Shown: piece by piece, positions 1-22,222 of the stretch
Layout of the letters: every line of letters begins with the position of its first letter
Position numbering within the stretch: the stretch's first letter is position 1
From: Streptomyces fumanus
GTDB lineage: Bacteria > Actinomycetota > Actinomycetes > Streptomycetales > Streptomycetaceae
Assembly: GCF_014655295.1 (NCBI RefSeq)
Contig: NZ_BNBI01000007.1
Coordinates: 248,001-312,000, forward strand
Reading direction: 5' to 3'
Length of the DNA: 64,000 nt
The notes under the pieces: model-generated
The model's database searches: none
The model's input: only the letters and a program-made list of their open reading frames with translations
Told to the model about the DNA's origin: nothing
Translations under genes and position numbers: made by a program

Positions 1-1
1 G

Positions 2-1717
2 CTGTGCGCCCTGTTCGCCGAGGTGCTCGGCCTGGAACGGGTCGGCGTGGAGGACGACTTCTTCACCCTCGGCGGCGACTCGATCATGTCGATGCAGTTG
101 GCGTCCCGGGCCCGGCGGGCGGGCTGGGTGCTCACGCCCCGGCAGGTCTTCGAGGAGAAGACGCCCGAGCGGCTCGCCCTGGTCGTGGCCGCCGCCGGCG
201 GCGGTGCGGACGCCCCCGAGGACATCGGCGTGGGCGAGGTCCCCTGGACGCCGGTGATGCGCGCCCTCGGCGCCCAGAGCGCCGGAGCCCGGTTCGCGCA
301 GTGGACCGTGGTCGGTGCGCCGGCCGGGCTCGGTACCGGGACGCTGGCGGCCGGGCTGGGTGCGGTGGTGGACGCGCACGACATGCTGCGGGCGCAGGTG
401 GTCGCCGGTGCGGACGGGCCGGTGCTGACGGTGCGGGAGCGGGGTGCGGTCGATGCGGGGGCGCTGGTCGTCCGGGTCGACGCCACCGGCGTATCGGAGG
501 AGTCGCTGGACCGGGTGGCGGGGGATGCGGCGCGGGAGGCCGTGGAGTTGCTCGATCCGGGGGCGGGGGTGGTGGTGCGGGCCGTGTGGCTCGATGCCGG
601 TCCCGGTCGGGTGGGGCGGGTGGTGCTGGTGGTGCATCACCTCGCGGTGGACGGGGTGTCGTGGCGGGTGCTGCTGCCCGACCTCCAGGCCGCCTGCGAG
701 GCGGTGGCGGCCGGCCGGCGGCCCGAACTCGACCCGGTGCCCACCTCGTTCCGCCGCTGGGCGAACCTCCTCGCCGAACAGGCCCGCGGCAGCGAGCGCC
801 GCGCCGAACTGGACGCGTGGACCGCCCTGCTCCGGCACGGCGAACCCACCCTCGGCCGACGGCCGCTGGACCCCGCCCGGGACACCGCCGGCACCCTGCG
901 CCGCCGCTCCTGGACCGTCCCCGCCGACCGCTCCGCCACCCTCACCGGGGCCACCACGGCCCTCTTCCACTGCGGTGTCCACGAGGTGCTGCTGGCCACC
1001 CTGGCCGGTGCCGTCGCACACTGGCGGCCCGGCACCGCGACCGACGTCCTCGTGGACGTCGAGGGACACGGCCGCGAACCCATGGAAGGAGTCGACCTCT
1101 CCCGCACGGTGGGCTGGTTCACCAGCAGCCACCCCGTCCGGCTGAGCACCGGGGACACCGACCTCGACGCCGCCCTCGCGGGCCGGCCCGCCGCCGGTGA
1201 CCTGCTCAAGGCCGTCAAGGAACAGGCGCAGGCCGTCCCCGGCGACGGACTCGGCTACGAACTGCTGCGCCACCTCGACCCCGAGTCCGCCCCCGTGCTG
1301 GCCGCCCTGCCCAGCCCCCAGATCGGCTTCAACTACCTCGGCCGGTTCACCGCCGGCACCCGCACCGGCCCGGTCGGCCCCTGGCAGCTCGCCGGGGACA
1401 CCGCCCTCGGCGGCGCCGTCGACCCGGCCATGCCCGCCATGCACGCCCTGGACGCCACCGCCGTCGTCACCGACACCCCCGAGGGCCCGGAACTGACCAT
1501 CACCCTGGGCTGGCCGGCGGCCCTGCTCACGGACGACGACGCGGAACGCCTCGGCCGGACCTGGCTGGACCTGCTCGGTGGCCTCGCCGACCACACCACC
1601 GACCCGGCCGCCGGCGGCCACACCCCCTCCGACTTCCCGCTCCTCGAACTCGGACAGGACGAAGTCGACGAACTCGAAGCGATAGCAGAAGAACTCGATG
1701 GAGGACGGTCCCTGTGA
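2..1717 (+). CDS. NRPS C-terminal fragment: carrier protein (T) and epimerization (E) domains, 5' end outside window
   Basis: The reading frame is open from the first bases of the window, so only the end of a longer NRPS is visible. It begins inside a peptidyl carrier domain with the phosphopantetheine site GGDSIMS (Ser codon at 80-82). A full E domain follows, with HHLAVDGVSW and the late motif QIGFNYLGRF, and a short acidic tail (DEVDELEAIAEEL) that looks like a communication (docking) helix. The E domain should convert the tethered residue to the D form before transfer to the next protein. The stop overlaps the GTG of the next NRPS in GTGA, so the two are translationally coupled. The specificity of this module cannot be read because its A domain is left of the window. 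Confidence 0.93.
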   Translation: MCALFAEVLGLERVGVEDDFFTLGGDSIMSMQLASRARRAGWVLTPRQVFEEKTPERLALVVAAAGGGADAPEDIGVGEVPWTPVMRALGAQSAGARFAQWTVVGAPAGLGTGTLAAGLGAVVDAHDMLRAQVVAGADGPVLTVRERGAVDAGALVVRVDATGVSEESLDRVAGDAAREAVELLDPGAGVVVRAVWLDAGPGRVGRVVLVVHHLAVDGVSWRVLLPDLQAACEAVAAGRRPELDPVPTSFRRWANLLAEQARGSERRAELDAWTALLRHGEPTLGRRPLDPARDTAGTLRRRSWTVPADRSATLTGATTALFHCGVHEVLLATLAGAVAHWRPGTATDVLVDVEGHGREPMEGVDLSRTVGWFTSSHPVRLSTGDTDLDAALAGRPAAGDLLKAVKEQAQAVPGDGLGYELLRHLDPESAPVLAALPSPQIGFNYLGRFTAGTRTGPVGPWQLAGDTALGGAVDPAMPAMHALDATAVVTDTPEGPELTITLGWPAALLTDDDAERLGRTWLDLLGGLADHTTDPAAGGHTPSDFPLLELGQDEVDELEAIAEELDGGRSL

Positions 1718-4700
1718 AGTCTTCAACACCCGCCAAGGGCTCCGCCCTCGCGGAAGTGTGGCCGCTGTCGCCCCTCCAGGAGGGGATGCTGTTCCACGCC
1801 GCCTACGACGACGAAGGCCCCGACGTCTACGGCATGCAGTCGATCATCGGCATCGAAGGCCCCCTCGACGTCGCCCGCTACCGCGCCTGCTGGGCAGCCC
1901 TCCTCGGCCGCCACGCCGCCCTGCGGGCCAGCTTCCACCAGCGCAAGACCGGCGAGGCCGTCCAGCTCATCACCCGCGAGGTCGCCCTGCCCTGGCGCGA
2001 GGCCGACCTCTCCGGGCACCCCGGGCCCGACCCGGACGCCGAGGTCCGAAGACTCGCCGCCGCCGAACGCGCGCAGCGCCTCGACCCGGCCGTCCCCCCG
2101 CTGCTGAAGCTGCTGCTGGTCCGCCTCGGCGACCGCAGCCACCGGCTGGTCGTGACCACCCACCACATCCTGATGGACGGCTGGTCGATGCCCGTCCTGC
2201 TGGACGAGCTCGCCACCGTGTACGAGGCCGGCGGCGACGTCCGCGTGCTGCCGCCCGTCGCCTCCTACCGCGAGTACCTGGCCTGGCTGCACCGCCAGGA
2301 CAAGGACGCGGCCCGCGCCGCCTGGCGGGCCGAACTGGCCGGCCTGGAGGAGCCGACCCTCGTGGCACCCGCCGACCCCGCGCGGGCCGCCGTCCTCCCG
2401 CGCGACACCCGGGTCGGGCTCTCCACGGCCACCACCGGAGCGCTGACCGACCTGGCCCGCCGGCACGGCCTGACCGTCAACACCGTCGTCCAGGGCGCCT
2501 GGGCGCTGGTGCTGGCCCGGCTCACCCGCCGCGACGACGTGGTCTTCGGCACCACCGTGGCCGGCCGCCCGCCCGAACTGCCCGGGGTGGAGTCGATGGT
2601 CGGGCTGCTCATCAACACCCTGCCGGTCCGCGTCACCCTCGACAGCGCCCGCCCGGTCCTGGAGCTGCTCACCGGCCTCCAGGCCCGCCAGTCCGCGCTC
2701 CTGGCCCACCAGCACCTCGGCCTCGCCGAGATCCAGCGGATCGCCGGACCGGGCGCCACCTTCGACACCCTCATGGTGTACGAGAACTATCCGCGCCCCC
2801 CGGCCGGGGAACCCGACCCGGACGCCCTCACCTTCTTCGGCATGGACACCCACGAGGCGACCAACTTCCCCCTCACCCTGGGCATCGTCCCCGAGGACGC
2901 CCTGCAGATCGTGGTCACCCACCGGCCCGACCTGTACGACGAGGAGGCCGCGACCCGCATCGGGCACCGCCTCGTCCGCGTCCTGGAACACCTGGTGGCC
3001 GACCCGGACGCCCGGGTCGCCGACATCGACCTGCTCGACGCGGCCGAGCGGTCCCAGGTGGTCGAGCGGTTCAACGACACCGGGCGGCCGGTGGCCCCGG
3101 GGACCGTGCTGGACCTGTTCCGGCAGTGGGTGGCGCGCACACCGGACGCGGTGGCGGTGCGCGCGGGCGCCGAGTCGCTCACGTACGCGGAGCTGGACGC
3201 CCGGGCCGGCCGGCTGGCCCGGTCGCTGGCGGGCGCCGGCCGGGTGGGCCTGTGCCTGCCGCGCGGCGTCGACATGGTGGTGGCGCTGCTGGCCGTGTGG
3301 AAGGCCGGGGGCGCCTATGTGCCGCTGGACCCGGAGTACCCGGCGGACCGGCTCGCCTACATGGTCGAGGACAGCGGCGCGGCCCTGGTGCTGGCCACCT
3401 CCGCGACGGCGGCCCGGGTGCCGGACGGGGTGCAGTCGGTCCTGCTGGACCGGCCCGCCGACGGGCCGGACGTGCCGCTGGACACCGCCGCCGACCCGGC
3501 CCGGCTCGCCTACGTCATCTACACGTCCGGCTCCACGGGCCGCCCCAAGGGCGTGGCCGTCCAACACGCCGGGGTGGCCAACCTGGCCCAGGTGATGCGC
3601 CCGGTCCTCGGCGTCGAACCCGGCACGGTGGCCCTCCAGTTCGCCTCGTTCAGCTTCGACGCGGCGGTCCTCGACGTGGCGGTCACCCTCGGCGGCGGGG
3701 GCACCCTCGCCATCGCCACCGCCGAGGAGCGCACCGAACCCGCCGCGCTCACCCGGATGATCCGCGACACCGGGGTCCAGGTCGCCAGCGTCGTCCCGTC
3801 CCTCCTGGGCGCCCTCGACCCGGCCGAGGTGCCCGGCGTGCGCAACTGGGTGCTGGGCGCCGAACGGCTCAGCGCCGGCCTGGCCGCCCGCTGGCGGGCC
3901 ACGGCCCGGGTCTGGAACACCTACGGGCCCACCGAGGCGACCGTCATCTCCACGGCCACCCTGCTCCCCGACGGCATCGGCGCGGAGGACGCGCCCCCGC
4001 CCATCGGACCGCCCATCGGCAACGCCCGGGTCTACGTCCTGGACGACACCCTGCGCCCCGTCCCGCCCGGTACCACGGGCGAGCTGTACGTGGCCGGCGC
4101 CGGGCTGGCCCGCGGCTACGACCAGCGTCCCGGCCTGACCGCCGAGCGGTTCGTGGCCTGCCCGTTCACCGAGGGCGGCCGGATGTACCGCTCCGGGGAC
4201 CTGGCCCGCTGGACGGCCGACGGATCGCTGGAGTTCGCCGGCCGCGCCGACGAACAGGTCAAGATCCGCGGCTTCCGGGTGGAGATGGGTGAGGTCGAGT
4301 CGGTGCTCGCCGCGCACCCCGGCGTCACCCAGGCCACCGCCGTCGTACGGGAGGACCGGCCCGGGGACCGGCGGCTCGTCGCCTACGTCGTCCCGGAGAC
4401 CGACGCCCGGCAGCTCCGCGAGCACGCCGCCCGCCTGCTGCCCGAGTACATGGTGCCGTCCGCGATCGTGCCGCTGGCCGCGCTGCCGCTGACGGTGAAC
4501 GGCAAGGTCGACCGGGCGGCGCTGCCCGCCCCCGAGTACGGCGGCGACAGCGCCGGACGGGCCCCGCGCGGGCCGCTGGAGACGGCCCTGTGCGAGTTGT
4601 TCGCCGAGGTCCTCGGCGTGGCACGGGTCGGCGCCGACGCGTCCTTCTTCGAACTGGGCGGCGACTCCATCATGTCGATGCAGTTGGCGTCCCGGGCCCG

Positions 4701-6321
4701 GCGCGCGGGCTGGACGATCACCCCCCGGCAGGTGTTCGAGCACAAGACGCCCGAGCGGCTCGCCCGCGTGGTGGAGGCGGCCGGCGCGGACCGCGCGGAC
4801 ATCGCCGACGTGGGCACCGGCGAGGTGCCGTGGACCCCGGCGATGCGCGCCGAGGGGCCCTGGGCGACCGCCGCCCGGTTCACCCAGTGGTCGGTCGTCG
4901 GCGCCCCGGCGGACCTCGGCACCCGGACGCTGACCGCCGCCCTGAGCGCCGTACTCGACACCCACGACATGCTGCGCGCCCGGGTCGTCACCCCCGAGGG
5001 GGCGGACGGGCCGGTGCTGACGGTCGGTGAGCGCGGCTCGGTGGACGCGGCGACGCTGGTCTCCCGCGTCGACGCCGCCACCGCCGCCGACACCGACCTG
5101 GACCAACTGGCCGGGGACGCCGCCCGGGCGGCGGCCGAGGAGATCGACCCCCGCACCGGGCCGGTCCTGCGGGCGGTCTGGCTGGACGCCGGACCGGACC
5201 GGGTGGGGCGGCTGGTGCTGGTCGTGCACCACCTCGCGGTGGACGGGGTGTCGTGGCGGATCCTGCTGCCCGACCTCCAGGCCGCCTGCGAGGCCGCGGC
5301 GGCCGGCCGGGCACCGGAGCTGGACCCGGTGGGCACCTCGTTCCGGAGCTGGGCGGGCCTGCTCACCGCACAGGCCCGCGGCGAGCGGCGCCGCGCCGAA
5401 CTCGACGACTGGACCGCCCTGCTGGGCCGCCCCGAACCCACCCTGGGCGGGCGCGCGCTGGACCCCGCCCGGGACACCGCCCGCACCCTGCGGGCCCGCT
5501 CCTGGACGGTACCGCCGGAGCAGGCCGCCACGCTCACCGCACGGACCACCGCCCTCTTCCACTGCGGTGTCCACGAGGTGCTGCTGGCCACGCTGGCCGG
5601 TGCCGTCGCCCACTGGCGGCCGGGCACCGACCCCGGGGTCCTGGTCGACATCGAGGGCCACGGCCGCGAACCGCTGGACGGAGCCGACCTCTCCCGCACC
5701 GTGGGCTGGTTCACCAGCGGCCACCCGGCCCGGCTCGACCTGACCGGCCTGGACCTGCCCCGGGCCAGGACCGGGACGGCGGCGGCCGGCGCCCTGCTCA
5801 AGACCGTCAAGGACCAGCTCCAGAAGGTGCCGGGCGACGGACTCGGCCACGGCCTGCTGCGCCACCTCAACCCCGAGACCGCCCCCGTGCTGGCCGCGCT
5901 GCCCGCACCGCAGATCGGCTTCAACTACCTGGGCCGGTTCCCCGCCGGCGGCCCCTCCGGACCCGTCCGCCCCTGGCAGCCGGCCGGGGAACACGCGGTC
6001 GGCGGGTCCGGCCACCCGGACCGGCCCGCCGCGCACGCCCTGGAAGCGGTCGCCGTCGTCCGGGACGCCCCCCACGGGACCGAGCTGACCGTCACCCTGA
6101 GCTGGCCCGGCGAGCTGCTCACCGAGGACCGGGCGGAACGGCTCGGCCGGACCTGGCTCGAACTGCTCGCCGGGCTCGCCGCCCACACCACCGACCCCGC
6201 CGCCGGCGGCCACACCCCCTCCGACTTCCCCCTCCTCGCCCTGGCCCAGGACGAAGTGGACGACCTGGAAGCCGAGTTCGCCGAAGAACAGTCAGTCCCG
6301 CTGCAGAACCAGTCGTTGTGA
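1714..6321 (+). CDS. NRPS single module C-A-T-E (D-residue module)
   Basis: This 1535-residue protein adds one amino acid and epimerizes it. The C domain covers about residues 15-440, with HHILMDG at 150-156. The A domain covers about 455-940, with YTSGSTGRPKG, NTYGPTE and the C-terminal NGK lysine. The carrier domain has the modified Ser near 985 (GGDSIMS). The E domain covers about 1060-1500, with HHLAVDG at 1172. By manual alignment to GrsA the A-domain code reads D-A-L-S-V-G-T-V-I-K, and the same code appears in all three A domains of the next protein. The start is GTG, overlapping the previous stop, with GGAGG at 1700-1704 nine bases upstream. An acidic tail (QDEVDDLEAEFAEE) probably docks to the next NRPS. 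Confidence 0.95.
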   Translation: MKSSTPAKGSALAEVWPLSPLQEGMLFHAAYDDEGPDVYGMQSIIGIEGPLDVARYRACWAALLGRHAALRASFHQRKTGEAVQLITREVALPWREADLSGHPGPDPDAEVRRLAAAERAQRLDPAVPPLLKLLLVRLGDRSHRLVVTTHHILMDGWSMPVLLDELATVYEAGGDVRVLPPVASYREYLAWLHRQDKDAARAAWRAELAGLEEPTLVAPADPARAAVLPRDTRVGLSTATTGALTDLARRHGLTVNTVVQGAWALVLARLTRRDDVVFGTTVAGRPPELPGVESMVGLLINTLPVRVTLDSARPVLELLTGLQARQSALLAHQHLGLAEIQRIAGPGATFDTLMVYENYPRPPAGEPDPDALTFFGMDTHEATNFPLTLGIVPEDALQIVVTHRPDLYDEEAATRIGHRLVRVLEHLVADPDARVADIDLLDAAERSQVVERFNDTGRPVAPGTVLDLFRQWVARTPDAVAVRAGAESLTYAELDARAGRLARSLAGAGRVGLCLPRGVDMVVALLAVWKAGGAYVPLDPEYPADRLAYMVEDSGAALVLATSATAARVPDGVQSVLLDRPADGPDVPLDTAADPARLAYVIYTSGSTGRPKGVAVQHAGVANLAQVMRPVLGVEPGTVALQFASFSFDAAVLDVAVTLGGGGTLAIATAEERTEPAALTRMIRDTGVQVASVVPSLLGALDPAEVPGVRNWVLGAERLSAGLAARWRATARVWNTYGPTEATVISTATLLPDGIGAEDAPPPIGPPIGNARVYVLDDTLRPVPPGTTGELYVAGAGLARGYDQRPGLTAERFVACPFTEGGRMYRSGDLARWTADGSLEFAGRADEQVKIRGFRVEMGEVESVLAAHPGVTQATAVVREDRPGDRRLVAYVVPETDARQLREHAARLLPEYMVPSAIVPLAALPLTVNGKVDRAALPAPEYGGDSAGRAPRGPLETALCELFAEVLGVARVGADASFFELGGDSIMSMQLASRARRAGWTITPRQVFEHKTPERLARVVEAAGADRADIADVGTGEVPWTPAMRAEGPWATAARFTQWSVVGAPADLGTRTLTAALSAVLDTHDMLRARVVTPEGADGPVLTVGERGSVDAATLVSRVDAATAADTDLDQLAGDAARAAAEEIDPRTGPVLRAVWLDAGPDRVGRLVLVVHHLAVDGVSWRILLPDLQAACEAAAAGRAPELDPVGTSFRSWAGLLTAQARGERRRAELDDWTALLGRPEPTLGGRALDPARDTARTLRARSWTVPPEQAATLTARTTALFHCGVHEVLLATLAGAVAHWRPGTDPGVLVDIEGHGREPLDGADLSRTVGWFTSGHPARLDLTGLDLPRARTGTAAAGALLKTVKDQLQKVPGDGLGHGLLRHLNPETAPVLAALPAPQIGFNYLGRFPAGGPSGPVRPWQPAGEHAVGGSGHPDRPAAHALEAVAVVRDAPHGTELTVTLSWPGELLTEDRAERLGRTWLELLAGLAAHTTDPAAGGHTPSDFPLLALAQDEVDDLEAEFAEEQSVPLQNQSL

Positions 6322-6335
6322 GGAGAAGACAAGCG

Positions 6336-19211
<12,876 letters not shown>

Positions 19212-19310
19212 CCCGCCGGCGGGGCACGGCCGCTGCGGCCCGCCGTGCCCCGCCCCCTCCGACCGCGCTCAGGACGGCCCCCGCGCGGGGCCACGCAGAA
19301 AGGGACTCGC

Positions 19311-20489
19311 ATGCCGAAGCCAGTGGAGTCGTTCTCGGGCGACTTCTTCGATCTCCACCGCCGGGACGGGCTCGACCCCCAGCCCGAACTGACCCGCATG
19401 AGCGTCGAGGCACCCTTCGTGCCCGACACCTCGCCCGGCCGCCACGACTGGCTGGTCACCGGCCACGACGAGGTACGGGGCATCCTCGGCGACTCCGCCC
19501 GGTTCTCCACCCGGCCGCCCGCGGAGAGCCTGGAGGACTCCCGGCGCCTGGTGCAGATCGGCAACCCGCTGATGTACGACCCGCCGGAGCACACCCGGCT
19601 GCGGCGGATGCTGACCCCGGAATTCACCGTCCGGCGGATGCGCCGGATGGAACCGCTCATCGAGAAGATCGTCGCGGACCGGCTCGACGTCATGGAACGC
19701 GCCGGCCGGCCGGCCGACCTGATGCGGCACTTCGCCTGGCCGATCCCCGGCCTGGTCGGCTGCGCCCTCCTCGGCGTCCCCCGGGACGACCAGGCCGAAC
19801 TGGCCCGCACCCTGGACCTCAGCCGCCGCGCCGACGGCAGCCACAAGGCCCGCAACACCGCGGCCAACGCCTTCGACGGCTACCTGGCCCGGTTCGTGAA
19901 GCAGAAGCGCCGCCACCAGACCGACGACATGCTCAGCATGCTGATCCGCGACCACGGCGACGAGGTCACCGACAAGGAACTGGTCGGCATCTGCGCCTCC
20001 GTCATCGCCGCCGGCCTGGAGAACATGGCCGGCACCATCGGCCTGGCCGTGGTGGCCCTGCTGACCCACCCGGAGCAGACCGAACGGCTGCGCGCCGAAC
20101 CGGAGCTGATGGACAACGCCGTCGAGGAACTCATCCGCTACACCACCGTGGTGCCGATCGCCTCCCCGCGCACCGCCCTGGAGGACGTCACCATCGGCGA
20201 GCACGTCATCAAGGCGGGCCAGATCCTGACCTGCTCCCTGCTGTCGGTCAACCGCACCGCCGACGACCGGCTCGACCTGACCCGCGAGAACCCCGGCCAC
20301 ATGTCCTTCGGACACGGCATCCACCACTGCGTCGGTGCCGCGCTGGCCCGCCTGGAACTGCGGATCGCGCTGGCCGCGCTGCTCCAGCGGTTCCCCGGGC
20401 TGCGGCTCGGCGTACCGGCGGCGGAGCTGCGGTTCCGGTCGCCCAGGCTGGCCACCTTCGGCATGGAGTCGCTGCCCGTGGAGTGGTAG
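19311..20489 (+). CDS. Cytochrome P450, Oxy-type peptide cross-linking enzyme (first copy)
   Basis: This 392-residue CYP has the heme-binding stretch FGHGIHHCVGAA (Cys340), the ExxR motif EELIR and early PPEHTRLRRMLTPEFTVRRM, which is highly typical of glycopeptide Oxy enzymes. PRDD lies at residues 157-160, the F-helix motif known to contact the X-domain. It probably forms an aryl or aryl-ether bridge between side chains of the carrier-bound peptide. In the I helix the usual acid-Thr pair reads AGLEN, so the Thr is missing. The start is ATG 19311 with AGAAAGGG upstream; an in-frame codon at 19245 lies in the spacer and has no ribosome site. It follows the NRPS by 99 bases in the same operon. 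Confidence 0.92.
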   Translation: MPKPVESFSGDFFDLHRRDGLDPQPELTRMSVEAPFVPDTSPGRHDWLVTGHDEVRGILGDSARFSTRPPAESLEDSRRLVQIGNPLMYDPPEHTRLRRMLTPEFTVRRMRRMEPLIEKIVADRLDVMERAGRPADLMRHFAWPIPGLVGCALLGVPRDDQAELARTLDLSRRADGSHKARNTAANAFDGYLARFVKQKRRHQTDDMLSMLIRDHGDEVTDKELVGICASVIAAGLENMAGTIGLAVVALLTHPEQTERLRAEPELMDNAVEELIRYTTVVPIASPRTALEDVTIGEHVIKAGQILTCSLLSVNRTADDRLDLTRENPGHMSFGHGIHHCVGAALARLELRIALAALLQRFPGLRLGVPAAELRFRSPRLATFGMESLPVEW

Positions 20490-20545
20490 CCCGCCGGACC
20501 GCCCCCAGGACGCAGTGAGCACGAGCAGAGGAAAGGGACCCCTGC

Positions 20546-21715
20546 ATGTCGAACCCGCCCGACGTCCCCGTGTACAAACGCCGGGACATACTCGAACCCG
20601 TCGCCGAACTGGGCCAGCTCGCCGCCCGGACACCGGTCTACCGCAACACCGGCAGCGAGGTGTACGACTGGATCGCCGTCGGGCGTGACGAGGTGCGCGC
20701 GATCCTCGGCGACACCGAGCGGTTCAGCACCCGGCCGCCGCAGGAGAACCCCGACCTGCCCCGCCCCCGCCCCGAGCCGGGCAACCTGCTCATGTACGAC
20801 CTGCCCGAACACACCAAGCTGCGGCAGAAACTCACCCCGGACTTCACGGTCCGCCGGATGCGCGCCCTGGAACCCGCCATCGAGCGGATCGTCACCGGGC
20901 AACTGGACGTCCTGGAGAAGGCCGGCCGCCCGGCCGACCTGATGAAGCACTTCGCCCGGCCGGTCTCCGGCCTGGTCGGCTGCGCGGTGCTCGGCATACC
21001 GCGCGACGACCTGCCCCAGTTGGCGCGGATGACGGACATCAGAGCGGCCCGGCGCAGCCCGAAGCGGACCGCGGCCCGCAAGGCGTTCAACGCCTACATG
21101 GACCGGATCGTCGCGCAGAAGCGCCGCGACCCCGGCGAGGACCTGCTCAGCACCCTGATCCAGCGGCACGGCAGCGGCCTGACCGACCAGGAACTCGCCG
21201 GCATCTGCTCGTCGGTGATCGCCGGCGAGCTGGAGAACGCCTCGGAGATGCTGGGACTGGGCGCGCTGGCCCTGCTGGTCCACCCCGACCAGTTCGGCCG
21301 GCTCCGCGAGCGGCCCGAGCTGATGGAGAACGCGGTCGAGGAACTCCTGCGCTACGTCTCGGTGGTCTCCGTCGCCTCGCCCCGCACCGCCCTGGAGGAC
21401 GTCACCATCGGCGGCCAGGTGATCAAGGAGGGCGAGGTGGTGGGCTGTTCCCTGTTCGCCGCGCACCGCGCCACCGCGCCCGGCGAGCCGCCGGACACCC
21501 TCGACATCACCCGGGAACCCGGCAGCCACATGGCCCTGGGACACGGCATCCACTTCTGCCTCGGCGCCGCCCTGGCCCGTATGCAGCTCCGGATCGCCTA
21601 CCGGGGGCTGCTCGACCGCTTCCCCGGCCTCCGGCTCGCCGTACCCCCCGAGGAGCTGCGCTTCCGGCTGCTGGCACCCCAGCACGGCATCGAGACCCTC
21701 CCGGTCGAGTGGTGA
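20546..21715 (+). CDS. Cytochrome P450, Oxy-type peptide cross-linking enzyme (second copy)
   Basis: This 389-residue CYP is paralogous to the one before it. It has LGHGIHFCLGAA (Cys338), EELLR, and the Oxy-like EHTKLRQKLTPDFTVRRM. PRDD is at residues 152-155, as required for X-domain docking. The I helix reads AGELEN, again without the conserved Thr. Two P450s suggest two cross-links, or one cross-link plus another oxidation, as in complestatin and kistamicin clusters, which also carry two. GGAAAGGG precedes ATG 20546 at a good distance. The gap to the first P450 is 56 bases. Confidence 0.92.
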   Translation: MSNPPDVPVYKRRDILEPVAELGQLAARTPVYRNTGSEVYDWIAVGRDEVRAILGDTERFSTRPPQENPDLPRPRPEPGNLLMYDLPEHTKLRQKLTPDFTVRRMRALEPAIERIVTGQLDVLEKAGRPADLMKHFARPVSGLVGCAVLGIPRDDLPQLARMTDIRAARRSPKRTAARKAFNAYMDRIVAQKRRDPGEDLLSTLIQRHGSGLTDQELAGICSSVIAGELENASEMLGLGALALLVHPDQFGRLRERPELMENAVEELLRYVSVVSVASPRTALEDVTIGGQVIKEGEVVGCSLFAAHRATAPGEPPDTLDITREPGSHMALGHGIHFCLGAALARMQLRIAYRGLLDRFPGLRLAVPPEELRFRLLAPQHGIETLPVEW

Positions 21716-21765
21716 CCCGCACCCGGCGACGACGAGGACCCCGGCGACGACGAAGGCCACGGCGA

Positions 21766-21811
21766 TGACGGCACCGGACGAGCGGTGACGGCACCGGACG
21801 AGCGGTGACGG
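21766..21811 (+). repeat. Two tandem copies of a 20-bp unit plus 6 bp, upstream of the ferredoxin
   Basis: The unit TGACGGCACCGGACGAGCGG occurs at 21766-21785 and again without a change at 21786-21805, followed by the first six bases of a third copy. It lies in the 118-base spacer between the second P450 and the ferredoxin. GACGACGA-rich degenerate repeats lie just before it. No gene or known regulatory function is assigned. Confidence 0.9.
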
Positions 21812-21833
21812 ACGGACAGCGAGAGGACGGACC

Positions 21834-22046
21834 ATGGAACTACGTGTCGACCGTGACAGGTGCGCCGGTACGGGCCAGTGCGCGCTGTTCCTGCCCGCGG
21901 TCTTCGACCAGTCGGAGGACGACGGGAAGGTACTGCTGCTGGAGCCCCGGCCCGCCGCGGAGCAGGCCGCTTCCGTGCGGGCCGCGGCCCGCAGATGCCC
22001 CACCGGCGCGATCACCCTGCTGGTGACCGAGACCAGCCACGGTTGA
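21834..22046 (+). CDS. P450-type ferredoxin, probably [3Fe-4S]
   Basis: This 70-residue soluble ferredoxin has Cys10 and Cys16 in CAGTGQC and a third cysteine in RRCPTGAI near residue 55. The position that would hold a fourth ligand is Thr or Gly, so a [3Fe-4S] cluster is expected, as in Streptomyces ferredoxins that feed electrons to P450s. It directly follows the two P450 genes and is the last gene before a strong terminator, so its likely partners are the two Oxy-like P450s. No ferredoxin reductase is in the window; a chromosomal one would be needed. The ribosome site before ATG 21834 is GAGAGGAC. Confidence 0.9.
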   Translation: MELRVDRDRCAGTGQCALFLPAVFDQSEDDGKVLLLEPRPAAEQAASVRAAARRCPTGAITLLVTETSHG

Positions 22047-22056
22047 AAACGGAGCG

Positions 22057-22122
22057 AAACGGCCATCACGGGCCGCCACCCGGTGACACACCAGGTCACC
22101 GGGCGGCGGCCCGCTGCCGTTT
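22057..22122 (+). terminator. Strong hairpin terminator ending the NRPS-P450-ferredoxin operon
   Basis: A 19-bp stem (22069-22087 with 22095-22113) has one mismatch and a 7-base loop. Outside it, AAACGGC (22057-22063) pairs with GCCGTTT (22116-22122), which lengthens the stem. It ends the operon that starts left of the window. Confidence 0.85.
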
Positions 22123-22222
22123 CCCCAGGTGGGACGGGGTGCGGCCCGGGTCGGGGAAGGGCCTTTGGAAACCCCCCGCGCTGTATCCGCCGTGTGACCG
22201 GAAGCCGCGTAGAACTTTTCCC

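Noticed and set aside
1723..6213. 1496-residue open frame on the minus strand opposite the NRPS
   Set aside because: Composition-driven mirror of the high-GC NRPS gene; Gly/Arg/Pro rich, no domain, and the plus strand has clear domains.
21805..22026. Alternative frame over the ferredoxin
   Set aside because: Lacks the cysteine motifs; the frame from 21834 encodes a clear ferredoxin.
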